Assembly: GCA_963667855.2 (NCBI GenBank) | Contig: CAXXKI010000012.1 | Coordinates: 124,001 to 188,000 of the forward strand | DNA: 64,000 nt | Source: G963667855 sp963667855 | Lineage (GTDB): Bacteria > Planctomycetota > Phycisphaerae > UBA1845 | Reading direction: 5' to 3' | Shown: piece after piece, positions 39,966-48,588 of the stretch | How the letters are laid out: each line of letters begins with the position of its first letter | Position numbering within the stretch: the first letter of the stretch is position 1 | Translations under genes and position numbers: made by a program | Notes under the pieces: model-generated | The model's database searches: none | What the model was told of the DNA's origin: nothing | Seen by the model: the letters and a program-made list of their open reading frames with translations, nothing else

Positions 39966-40569
39966 TGAACCGAACAACAATAATGACACGGTTCGTGATC
40001 TGACCGGCTACGAGGTTGTAGTTGGTATAGCTGGTGGCATCGCGGCGTATAAGGTTTGCTCGGTAGTGTCCGGCCTGGTTCAAAGAGGTGCGGGCACTAC
40101 GTGCGTTATGACCGAAGCCGCAACGCATTTCGTTACTCCCCTGACTTTTCAAACTCTTTCCGGTCGGCGAGCTGTTACCAGTATATGGGGGCAGGAAGAG
40201 GATTATTATCCTGATCACATTGGGCTGAACGAGCGGGCGGATTTGCTATTAATTGCGCCTGCTACGGCCAACATCATTGCTAAGATCGCTCACGGTATCG
40301 CAGATGACATCCTTTCGACGACGATGGTCGGGGCAACGTGCCCGGTACTTATCGCGCCGGCGATGAACTGTAATATGTGGTCTAATCCAGTTGTTCAGGC
40401 GAACGTAGCTAAGCTGAGAGAACTGGGGTTCCATTTCGTCGGTCCGGGGCAAGGTTGGCTCGCGTGTCGAGCAGTAGGAGCCGGGCGTATGGAGGAGCCT
40501 GACGTAATTCTGGACGCAGTTGCTAAGCTGTTGAAGGCTGATCCGCCCAAATCGATGACTATGGGTTGA
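39952..40569 (+). CDS. coaC: Phosphopantothenoylcysteine decarboxylase, stand-alone
   Basis: A ~205-residue flavoprotein that decarboxylates phosphopantothenoylcysteine in coenzyme A synthesis. Motifs are GIAGGIAAYKVCSVVSGL, the catalytic His in DHIGLNERADLL, LIAPATANIIAKIAHG and PAMNCNMWSNP. It covers only the N-terminal half of the usual CoaBC fusion; the ligase half is the next gene. Starts at 39949 and 39952 both overlap rpoZ. Confidence 0.92.
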   Translation: MSTSDEPNNNNDTVRDLTGYEVVVGIAGGIAAYKVCSVVSGLVQRGAGTTCVMTEAATHFVTPLTFQTLSGRRAVTSIWGQEEDYYPDHIGLNERADLLLIAPATANIIAKIAHGIADDILSTTMVGATCPVLIAPAMNCNMWSNPVVQANVAKLRELGFHFVGPGQGWLACRAVGAGRMEEPDVILDAVAKLLKADPPKSMTMG

Positions 40570-40619
40570 TTGTTTCAATTCGTTACTATGCAAGTCTGAG
40601 AAACAAGGGTTGATTGACT

Positions 40620-41252
40620 GTGCGAATCCTAATCTCTGCCGGACCAACCAGGGAGTATTTTGATCCTGTCAGATTCATATCCAACGGCTCCAGTGGCAAG
40701 ATGGGGTATTCATTAGCCTCGGCCGCTTGCGAAAAGGGACATGAAGTTGTCTTGGTAAGCGGGCCAGTATCTCTTGTTGCTCCGCCTGATGTGGAATTAG
40801 TGAGAGTTACAACGGCGGAAGAGATGCTTACCGCGTGCTGTGAAAAATTTGACAGTGTAGACGCTGCTATTATGACTGCAGCTGTCTCTGATTGGAGACC
40901 AGCCGTAAGATTAAAGCGTAAAGCTCCAAAGCAGACTTCCAGGCATACAGTTGAACTTGAACCAACCGCTGATATTTGTGCTACTCTCGGTGCGACTAAA
41001 GGCTCTCGCGTGCTAGTGGGCTTCGCTGTGCAGGATGAAGACCGCTATGAGCGAGCAGAGGAGAAAATGGTTCGTAAGAATTGTGATGCCATTGTTTTAA
41101 ACGGTCCAGAAACTCTGGGCAGTGAGAACGCTTCTGTTGAAATCAAGAGTGTAAGTTTGCCGTGGAGCGATCCTGTCACAGGCGACAAGCACTATGTCGC
41201 CAGAGCAATAATAGAAAAAGTGGAAGATCTTGTTGCGGGATTGAACATTTAG
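40620..41252 (+). CDS. coaB: Phosphopantothenate-cysteine ligase, stand-alone
   Basis: A ~210-residue ligase adding cysteine to phosphopantothenate, using CTP in most bacteria. It shows LISAGPTREYFDPVRFISN, SSGKMGYSLASAA, AAVSDWRP and VGFAVQDED. It is the C-terminal half of a normal CoaBC protein, here 50 bases after coaC in a separate frame position. GTG 40620 is preferred (AAGGG 10 bases before); TTG 40614 is possible. Last gene of the housekeeping run. Confidence 0.92.
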   Translation: MRILISAGPTREYFDPVRFISNGSSGKMGYSLASAACEKGHEVVLVSGPVSLVAPPDVELVRVTTAEEMLTACCEKFDSVDAAIMTAAVSDWRPAVRLKRKAPKQTSRHTVELEPTADICATLGATKGSRVLVGFAVQDEDRYERAEEKMVRKNCDAIVLNGPETLGSENASVEIKSVSLPWSDPVTGDKHYVARAIIEKVEDLVAGLNI

Positions 41253-41362
41253 AATGTGCTAAGGTTTCCCCAAATTAACGGCGACTAAATAACAGGCCGT
41301 CTTTGTAGCAGTTCCGTTGTGTATGCGCATGACGATTGAAAAGTTAGTTCATACACGATCGA

Positions 41363-41390
41363 TTGACACGGTTTGAGTGTGATCTATACT
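41363..41390 (+). promoter_or_regulatory. Strong sigma-70 promoter for the glycosyltransferase
   Basis: TTGACA (41363-41368), 16-base spacer, TATACT (41385-41390): a perfect -35 and 5 of 6 at -10. Transcription would start near 41397, giving a ~235-base leader before the start codon at 41632. The leader ends with a small hairpin (TACAG and CTGTA around a T-rich loop, ~41598). Confidence 0.65.
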
Positions 41391-41631
41391 CGATACGGTG
41401 TACGAATGCTCTTATTATGCGTTAACGACACAGTTCGCATGAAGTCGGGTCTTGGCAAGCTGGTAGCAGGGGAGCAGTGAAGGGGCACGTTAAAGCTTCT
41501 CCGCGTAGCTGAAAGAAACAGATTGAACAGAAGTTGGGGATATCACAATAGGGTGATGAAATAGATGTGTTGATCGCTTTCTTGCGTGAGAGGCGACTAC
41601 AGGTTTTTCTGTACAAAGGGTTTTATCCGAA

Positions 41632-43269
41632 ATGCGCGTGCTCATGTTGGGGTGGGAGTTTCCCCCTGTCATTTCTGGAGGTCTTGGAACAGCGTGCAAA
41701 GGGTTGACCAAGGCGCTTTCGGCCGAAGGGACGGATATTCTCTTTGTGTTGCCCCGCAGTCCGGAAATTCCTTATGAATCTGATGTTGAGTGGATCGGGT
41801 TACCCGGTCTGGGGAATCGCGAGGAAAGCAAGTCGCCGGTTACTCCGCCTGTAGTTCGGTTCGATTCCGTTTCACAGGAGCAGGAGTTGTCGCAAGAAAC
41901 TCCAGTGGTGCCTGATTCTCCTCCAGCCAAGCCTGCAGCCGCCGATTCTACCCCCGTCGTTTCAGAAACTAAAAACGGGACCTCGATCACCACCAATCCC
42001 GGTATTAAGCCGCAACGAGTGGAATTCGTTCGGGTGGATGCTGAATTGTGGCCTTACCGCAGGCCGACGGCATTGGAAAAAGCTCCTGGTGTACAGAAGA
42101 TGCTGCAGGACACGGCCGTTCGCCCCAGGTATTGTTCGCCGCGTGGAAGCAATGGTGGTGGCAACCAGTGCAAAGGTGTTGAGCCTGTTGCTCATGCTCG
42201 CCGGCACGAAGTGAATCCGGCGGGAGGGGGCAGGCGTTCGCCTGTTCCGATCAACCGGGTGATTGTACCTAACCAGGTGGATGATGACCTGTTTCGCGAG
42301 ATAGATCGTTACGCTCATCAGGCGACTCAGGCGGTTGCGGGCAGATCTTTTGATGTGATACATGCTCATGACTGGATAACCTTTCCGGCCGCCAAGGCCA
42401 TTGCGGATATGACCGGAAAACCGCTTGTGGTCCATATACATTCCACCGAGTTCGATCGTAGTGGTAATCATATCAATCAACGAATATACGATATGGAGCG
42501 GGCGGGACTGGATAGTGCCGACCATGTTATCGCGGTCAGTCATATGACTAGTGGTATTCTTAAGCGGCATTACAGCGTTCCCGACGATCGTGTTACGGTA
42601 ATTTACAATGCCGTGGAATCCAACGGGGCCAGTTCTGCGGCCAGGAGCGATCCCGCGTCAATCAAGAGCGATGAAAAAATCGTTCTGTTTTTAGGGCGAA
42701 TTACGATCCAAAAGGGGCCGGAATATTTCCTGGCCGCCGCCCGTAAGGTACTTCAGGTTTATACCAATGTTCGTTTTGTGATGGCCGGCAGTGGGGATAT
42801 GATATCCCGGACCATGGCTTTGGCTGCGGAGATGGGTATAGATGATAAGGTCGTGTTTACGGGTTTTCTCCAGGGCGAGGATGTGGAGAATCTCTTCCGT
42901 TCAGCCGATCTTTACGTGATGCCCAGTGTTTCCGAGCCGTTTGGTATAGCATCTCTGGAGGCTATAAGTTACGACGTTCCGGTTATTATTTCCAAGCAAT
43001 CCGGAGTTTCAGAGCTGTTGCGTCATGTATTGAAAGTGGATTTCTGGGATGTGGAGGAGATGGCCAACAAGATAGTAGCGGTATTGCGGCATCCTCCTCT
43101 TCACGCCACACTTAAAAAACAAGCAAGTTACGAACTTCGCCGTTTGAGTTGGCAGGATTCGGCCCGTAGGTGCTGTAAAGTGTATGACTCGATGGTTCCG
43201 GTAACGGATTCTATTCCTGAAGGATCCGGTTGCAGCGAAGCGTCGCAGGGTGAAACTTCCTTGCAGTAG
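41632..43269 (+). CDS. Glycosyltransferase family 4 / glycogen-synthase-like
   Basis: A 545-residue GT-B glycosyltransferase. The N-terminal WEFPPVISGGLGTACKGL is the sugar-nucleotide entry loop of GT4/GT5 enzymes. HAHDWITFPA (~243) is typical of glycogen or starch synthases. The C-terminal half has the donor site: ILFLGRI-type VLFLGRITIQKGPEYF and SVSEPFGIASLEAISYDVP. Residues ~75-200 hold a low-complexity insert rich in Pro, Ser and Thr. It probably makes an alpha-glucan; the GH57 enzyme at 53255 supports that. A strong promoter lies upstream. Confidence 0.88.
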   Translation: MRVLMLGWEFPPVISGGLGTACKGLTKALSAEGTDILFVLPRSPEIPYESDVEWIGLPGLGNREESKSPVTPPVVRFDSVSQEQELSQETPVVPDSPPAKPAAADSTPVVSETKNGTSITTNPGIKPQRVEFVRVDAELWPYRRPTALEKAPGVQKMLQDTAVRPRYCSPRGSNGGGNQCKGVEPVAHARRHEVNPAGGGRRSPVPINRVIVPNQVDDDLFREIDRYAHQATQAVAGRSFDVIHAHDWITFPAAKAIADMTGKPLVVHIHSTEFDRSGNHINQRIYDMERAGLDSADHVIAVSHMTSGILKRHYSVPDDRVTVIYNAVESNGASSAARSDPASIKSDEKIVLFLGRITIQKGPEYFLAAARKVLQVYTNVRFVMAGSGDMISRTMALAAEMGIDDKVVFTGFLQGEDVENLFRSADLYVMPSVSEPFGIASLEAISYDVPVIISKQSGVSELLRHVLKVDFWDVEEMANKIVAVLRHPPLHATLKKQASYELRRLSWQDSARRCCKVYDSMVPVTDSIPEGSGCSEASQGETSLQ

Positions 43270-43862
43270 CTGTTCACTGATCCAGATAAGCTTGTGTGAT
43301 TGTTTAGCTGCGGTTTGCCACACGAAGGCCTTGGCTCGCATTGAACGGCTTTAGTGCTGTTATTTCAGGCGAGTATCGATTTTCATGTCCATTAATCCAA
43401 TACCTGTCTTTGTTAAGGTCATGGAATAAAACGCTTATCGGTGAGTTTTTGACGATTTAGTTGATATAGAAACGCTGGGTATCATGGCCGAGCTTTTACG
43501 CCGATTAAATGCCGTTGAGTTTGTTCAGGGGGAGAATAATGGTGTTCCGGGGATGGAAAAGTCTTGCCCGATATGTGTATTGTGTGGCAATATATTGAGA
43601 GTTGGATCAGGAATGTGACGGAGTTTGCTACTGAGACCTCAATGTATTCATAGCGGTTGCCGTTCTTTTGGTCGGGGGACGGTGCTGGTGACATCTGTAT
43701 CAAGTTGCATGCGTCAATAGCGGTTTGGTTATTTTCAGGTTTATAGTGGAAAAATCAATTAAGCTGTTACCGGTATTTTATGTCTGCATCTTTGAATCGA
43801 CACCTTGTCTAATGATCTGGTTATTTAGTATCGGCTGCCAGGAGGAGCGATAAGGAAAAATA
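43270..43862. other. Intergenic region before the first kinase module
   Basis: About 590 bases. I see no convincing frame, RNA or repeat. AGGAGG near 43840 serves the kinase start. A GCCGATAC word occurs on the minus strand near 43823, but no -35 match lies at the right distance and no gene follows. Confidence 0.4.
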
Positions 43863-46800
43863 ATGAAACGCGCAGGCCAAAATCCGGTTGTGAAGATTAA
43901 AAAGCATGGAGCCGGCGTTTCTCTTGCATTAATACTCATGATCGGTTTGGTGTTTATTCTGTATATAGTGCATAGAACCGGAAAAGAAATGCGGACCGAC
44001 CTGCTGACCAGGGCACGATTGGTGTCGCAGGGTGTGAATAGGACGTGGTTTGCATCATTATCCGGTACGGAGAGAGATCTTGGTACCGATGGTTATCTTA
44101 GGCTTAAAGGGCAATTGGCCAGTGCCAGAGATATTAATGATAAGTGCCGGTTTGTATATCTCATGGGGAAAAAAAAGACCGGCGAAGTATTCTTTTATGT
44201 AGATAGTGAACCTGCCGGATCGGCGGATGAATCAACTGCCGGGCAAATCTATGAAGAAATTCCTTCAGATATTCTGAGTGTATTTGAAGTTGGCAGGGAA
44301 ACAACTGTAGGGCCGGTTACGGACCGGTGGGGGAGTTGGATTACCGCTCTTGTTCCGCTGGTGAGTTCAGAATCCGGCGAGTTGATCGCCGTTTTGGGAA
44401 TGGATGTCGATGCCCGGACCTGGGCCTGGGATGTGGCAGGAGAATGCGCGGTTCCCGTCGGATTGATACTGGTTGTGTTGATATTCGCGGTTGCTGGTTT
44501 AACGAAATCGCAAGTTGCCAATCAAACTGCCATCAAGCCAGTTCAGCGTCGTTTGCTGATGCCGTTAACGGTTTTTCTGGTAGTGGTGGTCGGTGGTTTT
44601 GGGGTAATTCTGCTATTTCTTCAGCAGGCGAATTTGAAACAACTGGGGCGGCAGAGGCTCGATGTCGTCACCACCAATATGCAGCGTTCGTTGCAGGAAC
44701 AGGCTCAGGCCTTGTCAGCGGTGGAAAGGATTTTGCTCGCTAACGAAAACCTGATCAGCGCTTTCAAGGCACAGGATAGACAGCGTCTTCTTGATGATTG
44801 GCAGGTATATTTCGATCATCTGAAAAACGACTATGGTGTAACGCAATTCGGTTTTCATCGTCCTGACCGAACAAACCTGCTCCGCGTCCACAAGCCGGAA
44901 AGGTACGGCGATCTGATTAATCGGGTAACCATTCTGGAGGCTGAAGCTTTTGAGAAAAAAGCCGCGGGAATCGAACTGGGGCCTTTGGGAATGGTTACGT
45001 TGCGCGTGGTTCAGCCGGTTATCGATAATGGTAATCTGGTGGGATACCTGGAATTAGGCAAGGAGGTTGGAGAGATATTCACCAGCGTTGTTGCTGAAAG
45101 AGATCTGGAACTTGCGGTTGCGATTCGTAAAAGCGGCGTACAGCGAGAAATGTGGGAAATGGGGATGAAAATGCTGGGCCGGGAGACTAACTGGGACCAC
45201 TTTGATCGGGACGTGATAATATATTCATCGATGGACAGGTTTCCGGCACAATGCGAACCATACCTTCAGGACGAAAAGCCGCACGACTACCATCGTCTGG
45301 ATGAGGTGAAGTTCGATGGAAAATTATGGTGGGTTCTGATCCATCCGTTGAGAGATTTGTCGGGCCGGGAAATCGGAGATATCTATTTATTTCAGGATAC
45401 GACAAAAGCCATCGCCCGGTTCAATAGTGTATTATTGATTGCCGGTAGTGGTGTAGCCGTATTTCTAGCCGCGTTGATTTGTTTTCTCCATATTTTTCTT
45501 AAACGTATCGACAGGGGTATTCAACAGCAACAGGAGGAGTTGGCCGATAGTGAATCGCGTTATCGGGTACTGGTGGAGAACGCGCCGGAAGCGATACTGG
45601 TTTTCAATGTTGACACACTTGCATTCGTTGATGCGAACGATAACGCCGAACGTTTGTTCGGCTTACCGCGGGGAGAGTTACTGAAAGTCTCAGTGGCCGA
45701 TATGAGTCCTGAATACCAGGCTGATGGGCGATCAACGCAACAGGTGGCGGCCGAGAAAATATACTGGATGCTGGAAGGAGATTCGCAGACTTTCGAGTGG
45801 ACACATTTGAATAAAGCCACGGGTGAGGAGGTATACTGCGAAGTGCGTCTGGTTGTTCTTCCGCCGAAAGAGAAAAGGCTTGGTCGAGCGAGTATTGTTG
45901 ATATAACCGAACGCAAACGCGTTGAAACGGCACTTCGAGAGAGTGAGAGTCGCCTGCGTGAATCGCAAAGAATGGCTCGTATAGGAAACTGGTATTGGGA
46001 TGTAAAGACCGGTGAAGTTGACTGGTCTGACGAGGTGTACCGGATATTCCAGCTCGACCCGGAGAAGTTCACCCCGCAGATCGATTCAGTCATGAAGCTT
46101 TCGCCGTGGCCTGAGGATGCTCGGCGTCACCAGGAATTAATGGAAAAGGCAATTAAAAACCGGGAGCCCGGTTATTTCGAACAGCGTTTTCTCCTGCCCG
46201 ACGGAAGTACGGGATATTACACGTCGACATTTCAGGGAATCTATGGTGAAGATGGCGATCTTTTGGCGATAAAGGGTACCGTACAGGATAGTACGAAAGC
46301 GAAAACGCAGGAGGCCGAGCTGAAACGTCTGCGTAACTATCTTTCCAATATCATTGACTCCATGCCCTCCATTTTGATCGGCGTAGACAGTAAGGGAAAC
46401 GTAACTCAGTGGAATACCGCTGCGGAAAAACTGACCGGTGTGTCCGCGGATACCGCACAGGGAAAAGCATTAGAGGAAGTATTCCCCCGTTTACAGACGG
46501 AAATGAGCAGGATATCCGAGAGTATCCGGACCAGGCGGATTTTACGGCAGGAAAAAACACCTATCCATACGGGTGAGGGAATCCGGCTTGAAGACATGAC
46601 TATTTTCCCCCTGGTGTCCAATGGGGTGGAAGGTGCGGTGGTTCGTATCGATGATGTTACCGAGCGGGTGCGCCTGGAAGAGATGATGATCCAGAGCGAG
46701 AAGATGCTGTCGGTAGGTGGGCTTGCCGCGGGAATGGCTCACGAGATCAACAATCCCCTGGCGGGCATGATGCAGACCGCGGATGTTTTGTGCAGGCGAT

Positions 46801-47486
46801 TGACCAGCAAGGATATTATCGGCAACCTGAAATCCGCTGAAGAGGTTGGGATCAGTATGGATTCCATTCACGCTTTTATGGACAAGCGTGGGGTATTGCG
46901 AATGCTGGAATCCATAAAAGAGTCCGGAAGTCGTGCCGCGGGGATTGTGAAAAACATGTTGAGCTTCGCCCGTCAGGGCGAGGCTCATGGAAGCCCTCAG
47001 AATATTAACGAATTGATTGACAAAACGCTCGATCTGGCTTCCACTGATTACGATCTGAAAAAACAATATGATTTCAAGACCATAGAAGTGCAAAAGCAAT
47101 ACGACGCTACGATTCCCGATGTATCTTGCGAAGTGGTGAAAATACAGCAGGTAATTCTCAATATATTGCGGAACGGTGCCGAGGCGATGCAGCACGGCGG
47201 GACCGATCATCCGCGAATAATAATTCGTACCGGATATGACAGCGTGAGCAAAATGGTTTGTATGGAGATAGAAGATAACGGACCGGGAATGGACGAGGAA
47301 ACCCGCAAACGGGTGTTTGAGCCGTTTTTTACGACAAAGCCCGTCGGCGTGGGAACAGGGTTGGGATTAAGCGTATCGTATTTCATCGTTGCTCAGAACC
47401 ATGGTGGTGAAATGGAGGTGGAGTCCCAGCCCGGTTCCGGTTCTACGTTTATCGTTCGTTTGCCCATTGAGGAGAAGCAGGGGTGA
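43863..47486 (+). CDS. Sensor histidine kinase with Cache and PAS domains (module 1)
   Basis: A 1207-residue membrane kinase. Helix 1 (~18-38) is followed by an extracytoplasmic region (~40-195, with VTDRWGSWITALVPL). Two helices (~200-218 and ~230-255) precede a second, dCache_3-like sensory region (~260-515; YGVTQFGFHRPDRTNLLRVH) and a helix (~525-548). Three PAS domains follow (~565-690, ~700-815, ~830-940), the phosphorylated His960 in GLAAGMAHEINNPLAGMM, and a HATPase (NILRNGAEAM, EDNGPGMDEE, GTGLGLSVS). Its last codons overlap the receiver gene by 4 bases. The kinase core is a close paralogue of the gene at 48572. Confidence 0.92.
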   Translation: MKRAGQNPVVKIKKHGAGVSLALILMIGLVFILYIVHRTGKEMRTDLLTRARLVSQGVNRTWFASLSGTERDLGTDGYLRLKGQLASARDINDKCRFVYLMGKKKTGEVFFYVDSEPAGSADESTAGQIYEEIPSDILSVFEVGRETTVGPVTDRWGSWITALVPLVSSESGELIAVLGMDVDARTWAWDVAGECAVPVGLILVVLIFAVAGLTKSQVANQTAIKPVQRRLLMPLTVFLVVVVGGFGVILLFLQQANLKQLGRQRLDVVTTNMQRSLQEQAQALSAVERILLANENLISAFKAQDRQRLLDDWQVYFDHLKNDYGVTQFGFHRPDRTNLLRVHKPERYGDLINRVTILEAEAFEKKAAGIELGPLGMVTLRVVQPVIDNGNLVGYLELGKEVGEIFTSVVAERDLELAVAIRKSGVQREMWEMGMKMLGRETNWDHFDRDVIIYSSMDRFPAQCEPYLQDEKPHDYHRLDEVKFDGKLWWVLIHPLRDLSGREIGDIYLFQDTTKAIARFNSVLLIAGSGVAVFLAALICFLHIFLKRIDRGIQQQQEELADSESRYRVLVENAPEAILVFNVDTLAFVDANDNAERLFGLPRGELLKVSVADMSPEYQADGRSTQQVAAEKIYWMLEGDSQTFEWTHLNKATGEEVYCEVRLVVLPPKEKRLGRASIVDITERKRVETALRESESRLRESQRMARIGNWYWDVKTGEVDWSDEVYRIFQLDPEKFTPQIDSVMKLSPWPEDARRHQELMEKAIKNREPGYFEQRFLLPDGSTGYYTSTFQGIYGEDGDLLAIKGTVQDSTKAKTQEAELKRLRNYLSNIIDSMPSILIGVDSKGNVTQWNTAAEKLTGVSADTAQGKALEEVFPRLQTEMSRISESIRTRRILRQEKTPIHTGEGIRLEDMTIFPLVSNGVEGAVVRIDDVTERVRLEEMMIQSEKMLSVGGLAAGMAHEINNPLAGMMQTADVLCRRLTSKDIIGNLKSAEEVGISMDSIHAFMDKRGVLRMLESIKESGSRAAGIVKNMLSFARQGEAHGSPQNINELIDKTLDLASTDYDLKKQYDFKTIEVQKQYDATIPDVSCEVVKIQQVILNILRNGAEAMQHGGTDHPRIIIRTGYDSVSKMVCMEIEDNGPGMDEETRKRVFEPFFTTKPVGVGTGLGLSVSYFIVAQNHGGEMEVESQPGSGSTFIVRLPIEEKQG

Positions 47487-47890
47487 ACGAAGAAAACCGA
47501 ACCGTACTGATTGTGGATGATGACGCGATTGTTCGTGACAGCTTCGTGTATCACTTTGAGGATAGCCGCTGGCGTGTACTGTCGGCCGGGTCGGCGGAAG
47601 AGGCGCTGGACGTGCTTACTAGAGAAAACCCGGATGGAGCGGTGGTTGATATACGCTTACCCGGCATCGATGGTGATGAGTTTATACGTTGTGCGTGCAA
47701 GTTGAAGCCCAAGCTGGCGTATGTCATCTGCACCGGGTCTCCGAAGTACGAAATTTCGGATCAGGTGGCCGACTTGGCCCAGGTATGCGAGCAGGTTTTT
47801 TTGAAACCGGTTTTTAATCTGGATATCCTGGAGGAATCGCTTTGTCGGCAGATAGATAAGTTATCCGCAATTGGCTCTGGGGAGAACTGA
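47483..47890 (+). CDS. Single-domain response regulator (module 1)
   Basis: A 135-residue receiver without output domain. It has LIVDDDAIVRDSF, phosphoacceptor in AVVDIRLPGIDGDEF, switch region YVICTGSPKYEI and Lys in FLKPVFNL. It overlaps the kinase by 4 bases, so they are translated together and are a cognate pair. Its paralogue is at 51742. The output is unknown, perhaps via protein contact or phosphotransfer. Confidence 0.9.
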   Translation: MNEENRTVLIVDDDAIVRDSFVYHFEDSRWRVLSAGSAEEALDVLTRENPDGAVVDIRLPGIDGDEFIRCACKLKPKLAYVICTGSPKYEISDQVADLAQVCEQVFLKPVFNLDILEESLCRQIDKLSAIGSGEN

Positions 47891-47994
47891 TTTTTGTTGA
47901 AACGGAGATTGTTGCGGTAATTGGGTTCTGGTCGGGGTTTCGTTCAGTTTTTCCGGATTAAGTTTTTTCCGGAATTGCTTTGAGGAGAGATTCT

Positions 47995-48588
47995 GTGATC
48001 ACAGAGAGTACTGCGGTTATCGAATGTTCGATCTGTAAGCGGGACTCATGGATATTGGACAATCTGATGGTGTTTACGGCCTACTGGGGAGTGAGCCACC
48101 TGAACGGGATGGTATTCAGAGGAGTTGGTGTCCTCCCCATGCCTATCTGGCCTGCGGCTGCTGTGGCTTTGGTTGCGGCGATCATGATGGGGTACCGGGT
48201 TGCTCCTGGAATAGTATTGGCCGCGATAGCGACTAATCGTTTTTCACTGGGGAGTTCGTTGGTTTTTGCGTGTTGTATTTCGATAATGAATACGGTCGGA
48301 CCTGTTCTGGGGGCGGGCATAATTCGGAAAAAGGTTTTATGTAAACCACTATCAACCTGGAAAGGTCATGATGTTACCATGCTGCTTCTGGCAGGCGTTG
48401 TACTTGTTCCGGCGTTGACCGCCTTGGGGGGAATAGTCAGCAAATGGATGCTCGGTTTTGTACCGGGTTCCGACGTTGTACCGTCGCTATTACGCTGGTT
48501 TCTGGCGCATGCCCTGGGGACATTGCTTTTTGCTCCCCCTCTTTTAATCCTGTTTGCAAAGGGAGGCGGGCATGAGTGCGGATCGTAA
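47995..48588 (+). CDS. Stand-alone MASE1 membrane sensor
   Basis: About 197 residues with six or so hydrophobic segments. It matches MASE1, the membrane sensor usually fused to kinases or GGDEF proteins, by WPAAAVALVAAIMMGYRVAP, the loop before MNTVGPVLGAGIIRKK, and the end LLRWFLAHALGTLLFAPPLL. GTG 47995 is chosen because GAGGAGAGA lies just before it; TTG 47980 is possible. Its last 17 bases overlap the kinase at 48572, so sensor and kinase probably form a split receptor. Confidence 0.75.
   Translation: MITESTAVIECSICKRDSWILDNLMVFTAYWGVSHLNGMVFRGVGVLPMPIWPAAAVALVAAIMMGYRVAPGIVLAAIATNRFSLGSSLVFACCISIMNTVGPVLGAGIIRKKVLCKPLSTWKGHDVTMLLLAGVVLVPALTALGGIVSKWMLGFVPGSDVVPSLLRWFLAHALGTLLFAPPLLILFAKGGGHECGS

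Noticed and set aside
43815..43835. GCCGATAC on the minus strand before the first kinase
   Set aside because: No TAAx at the 21-base distance and no gene in that orientation.
48572..48588. Possible frameshift splitting a MASE1-kinase fusion
   Set aside because: The kinase has its own ribosome-binding site and two membrane helices after its start, so two genes are more likely; kept as a finding to check.
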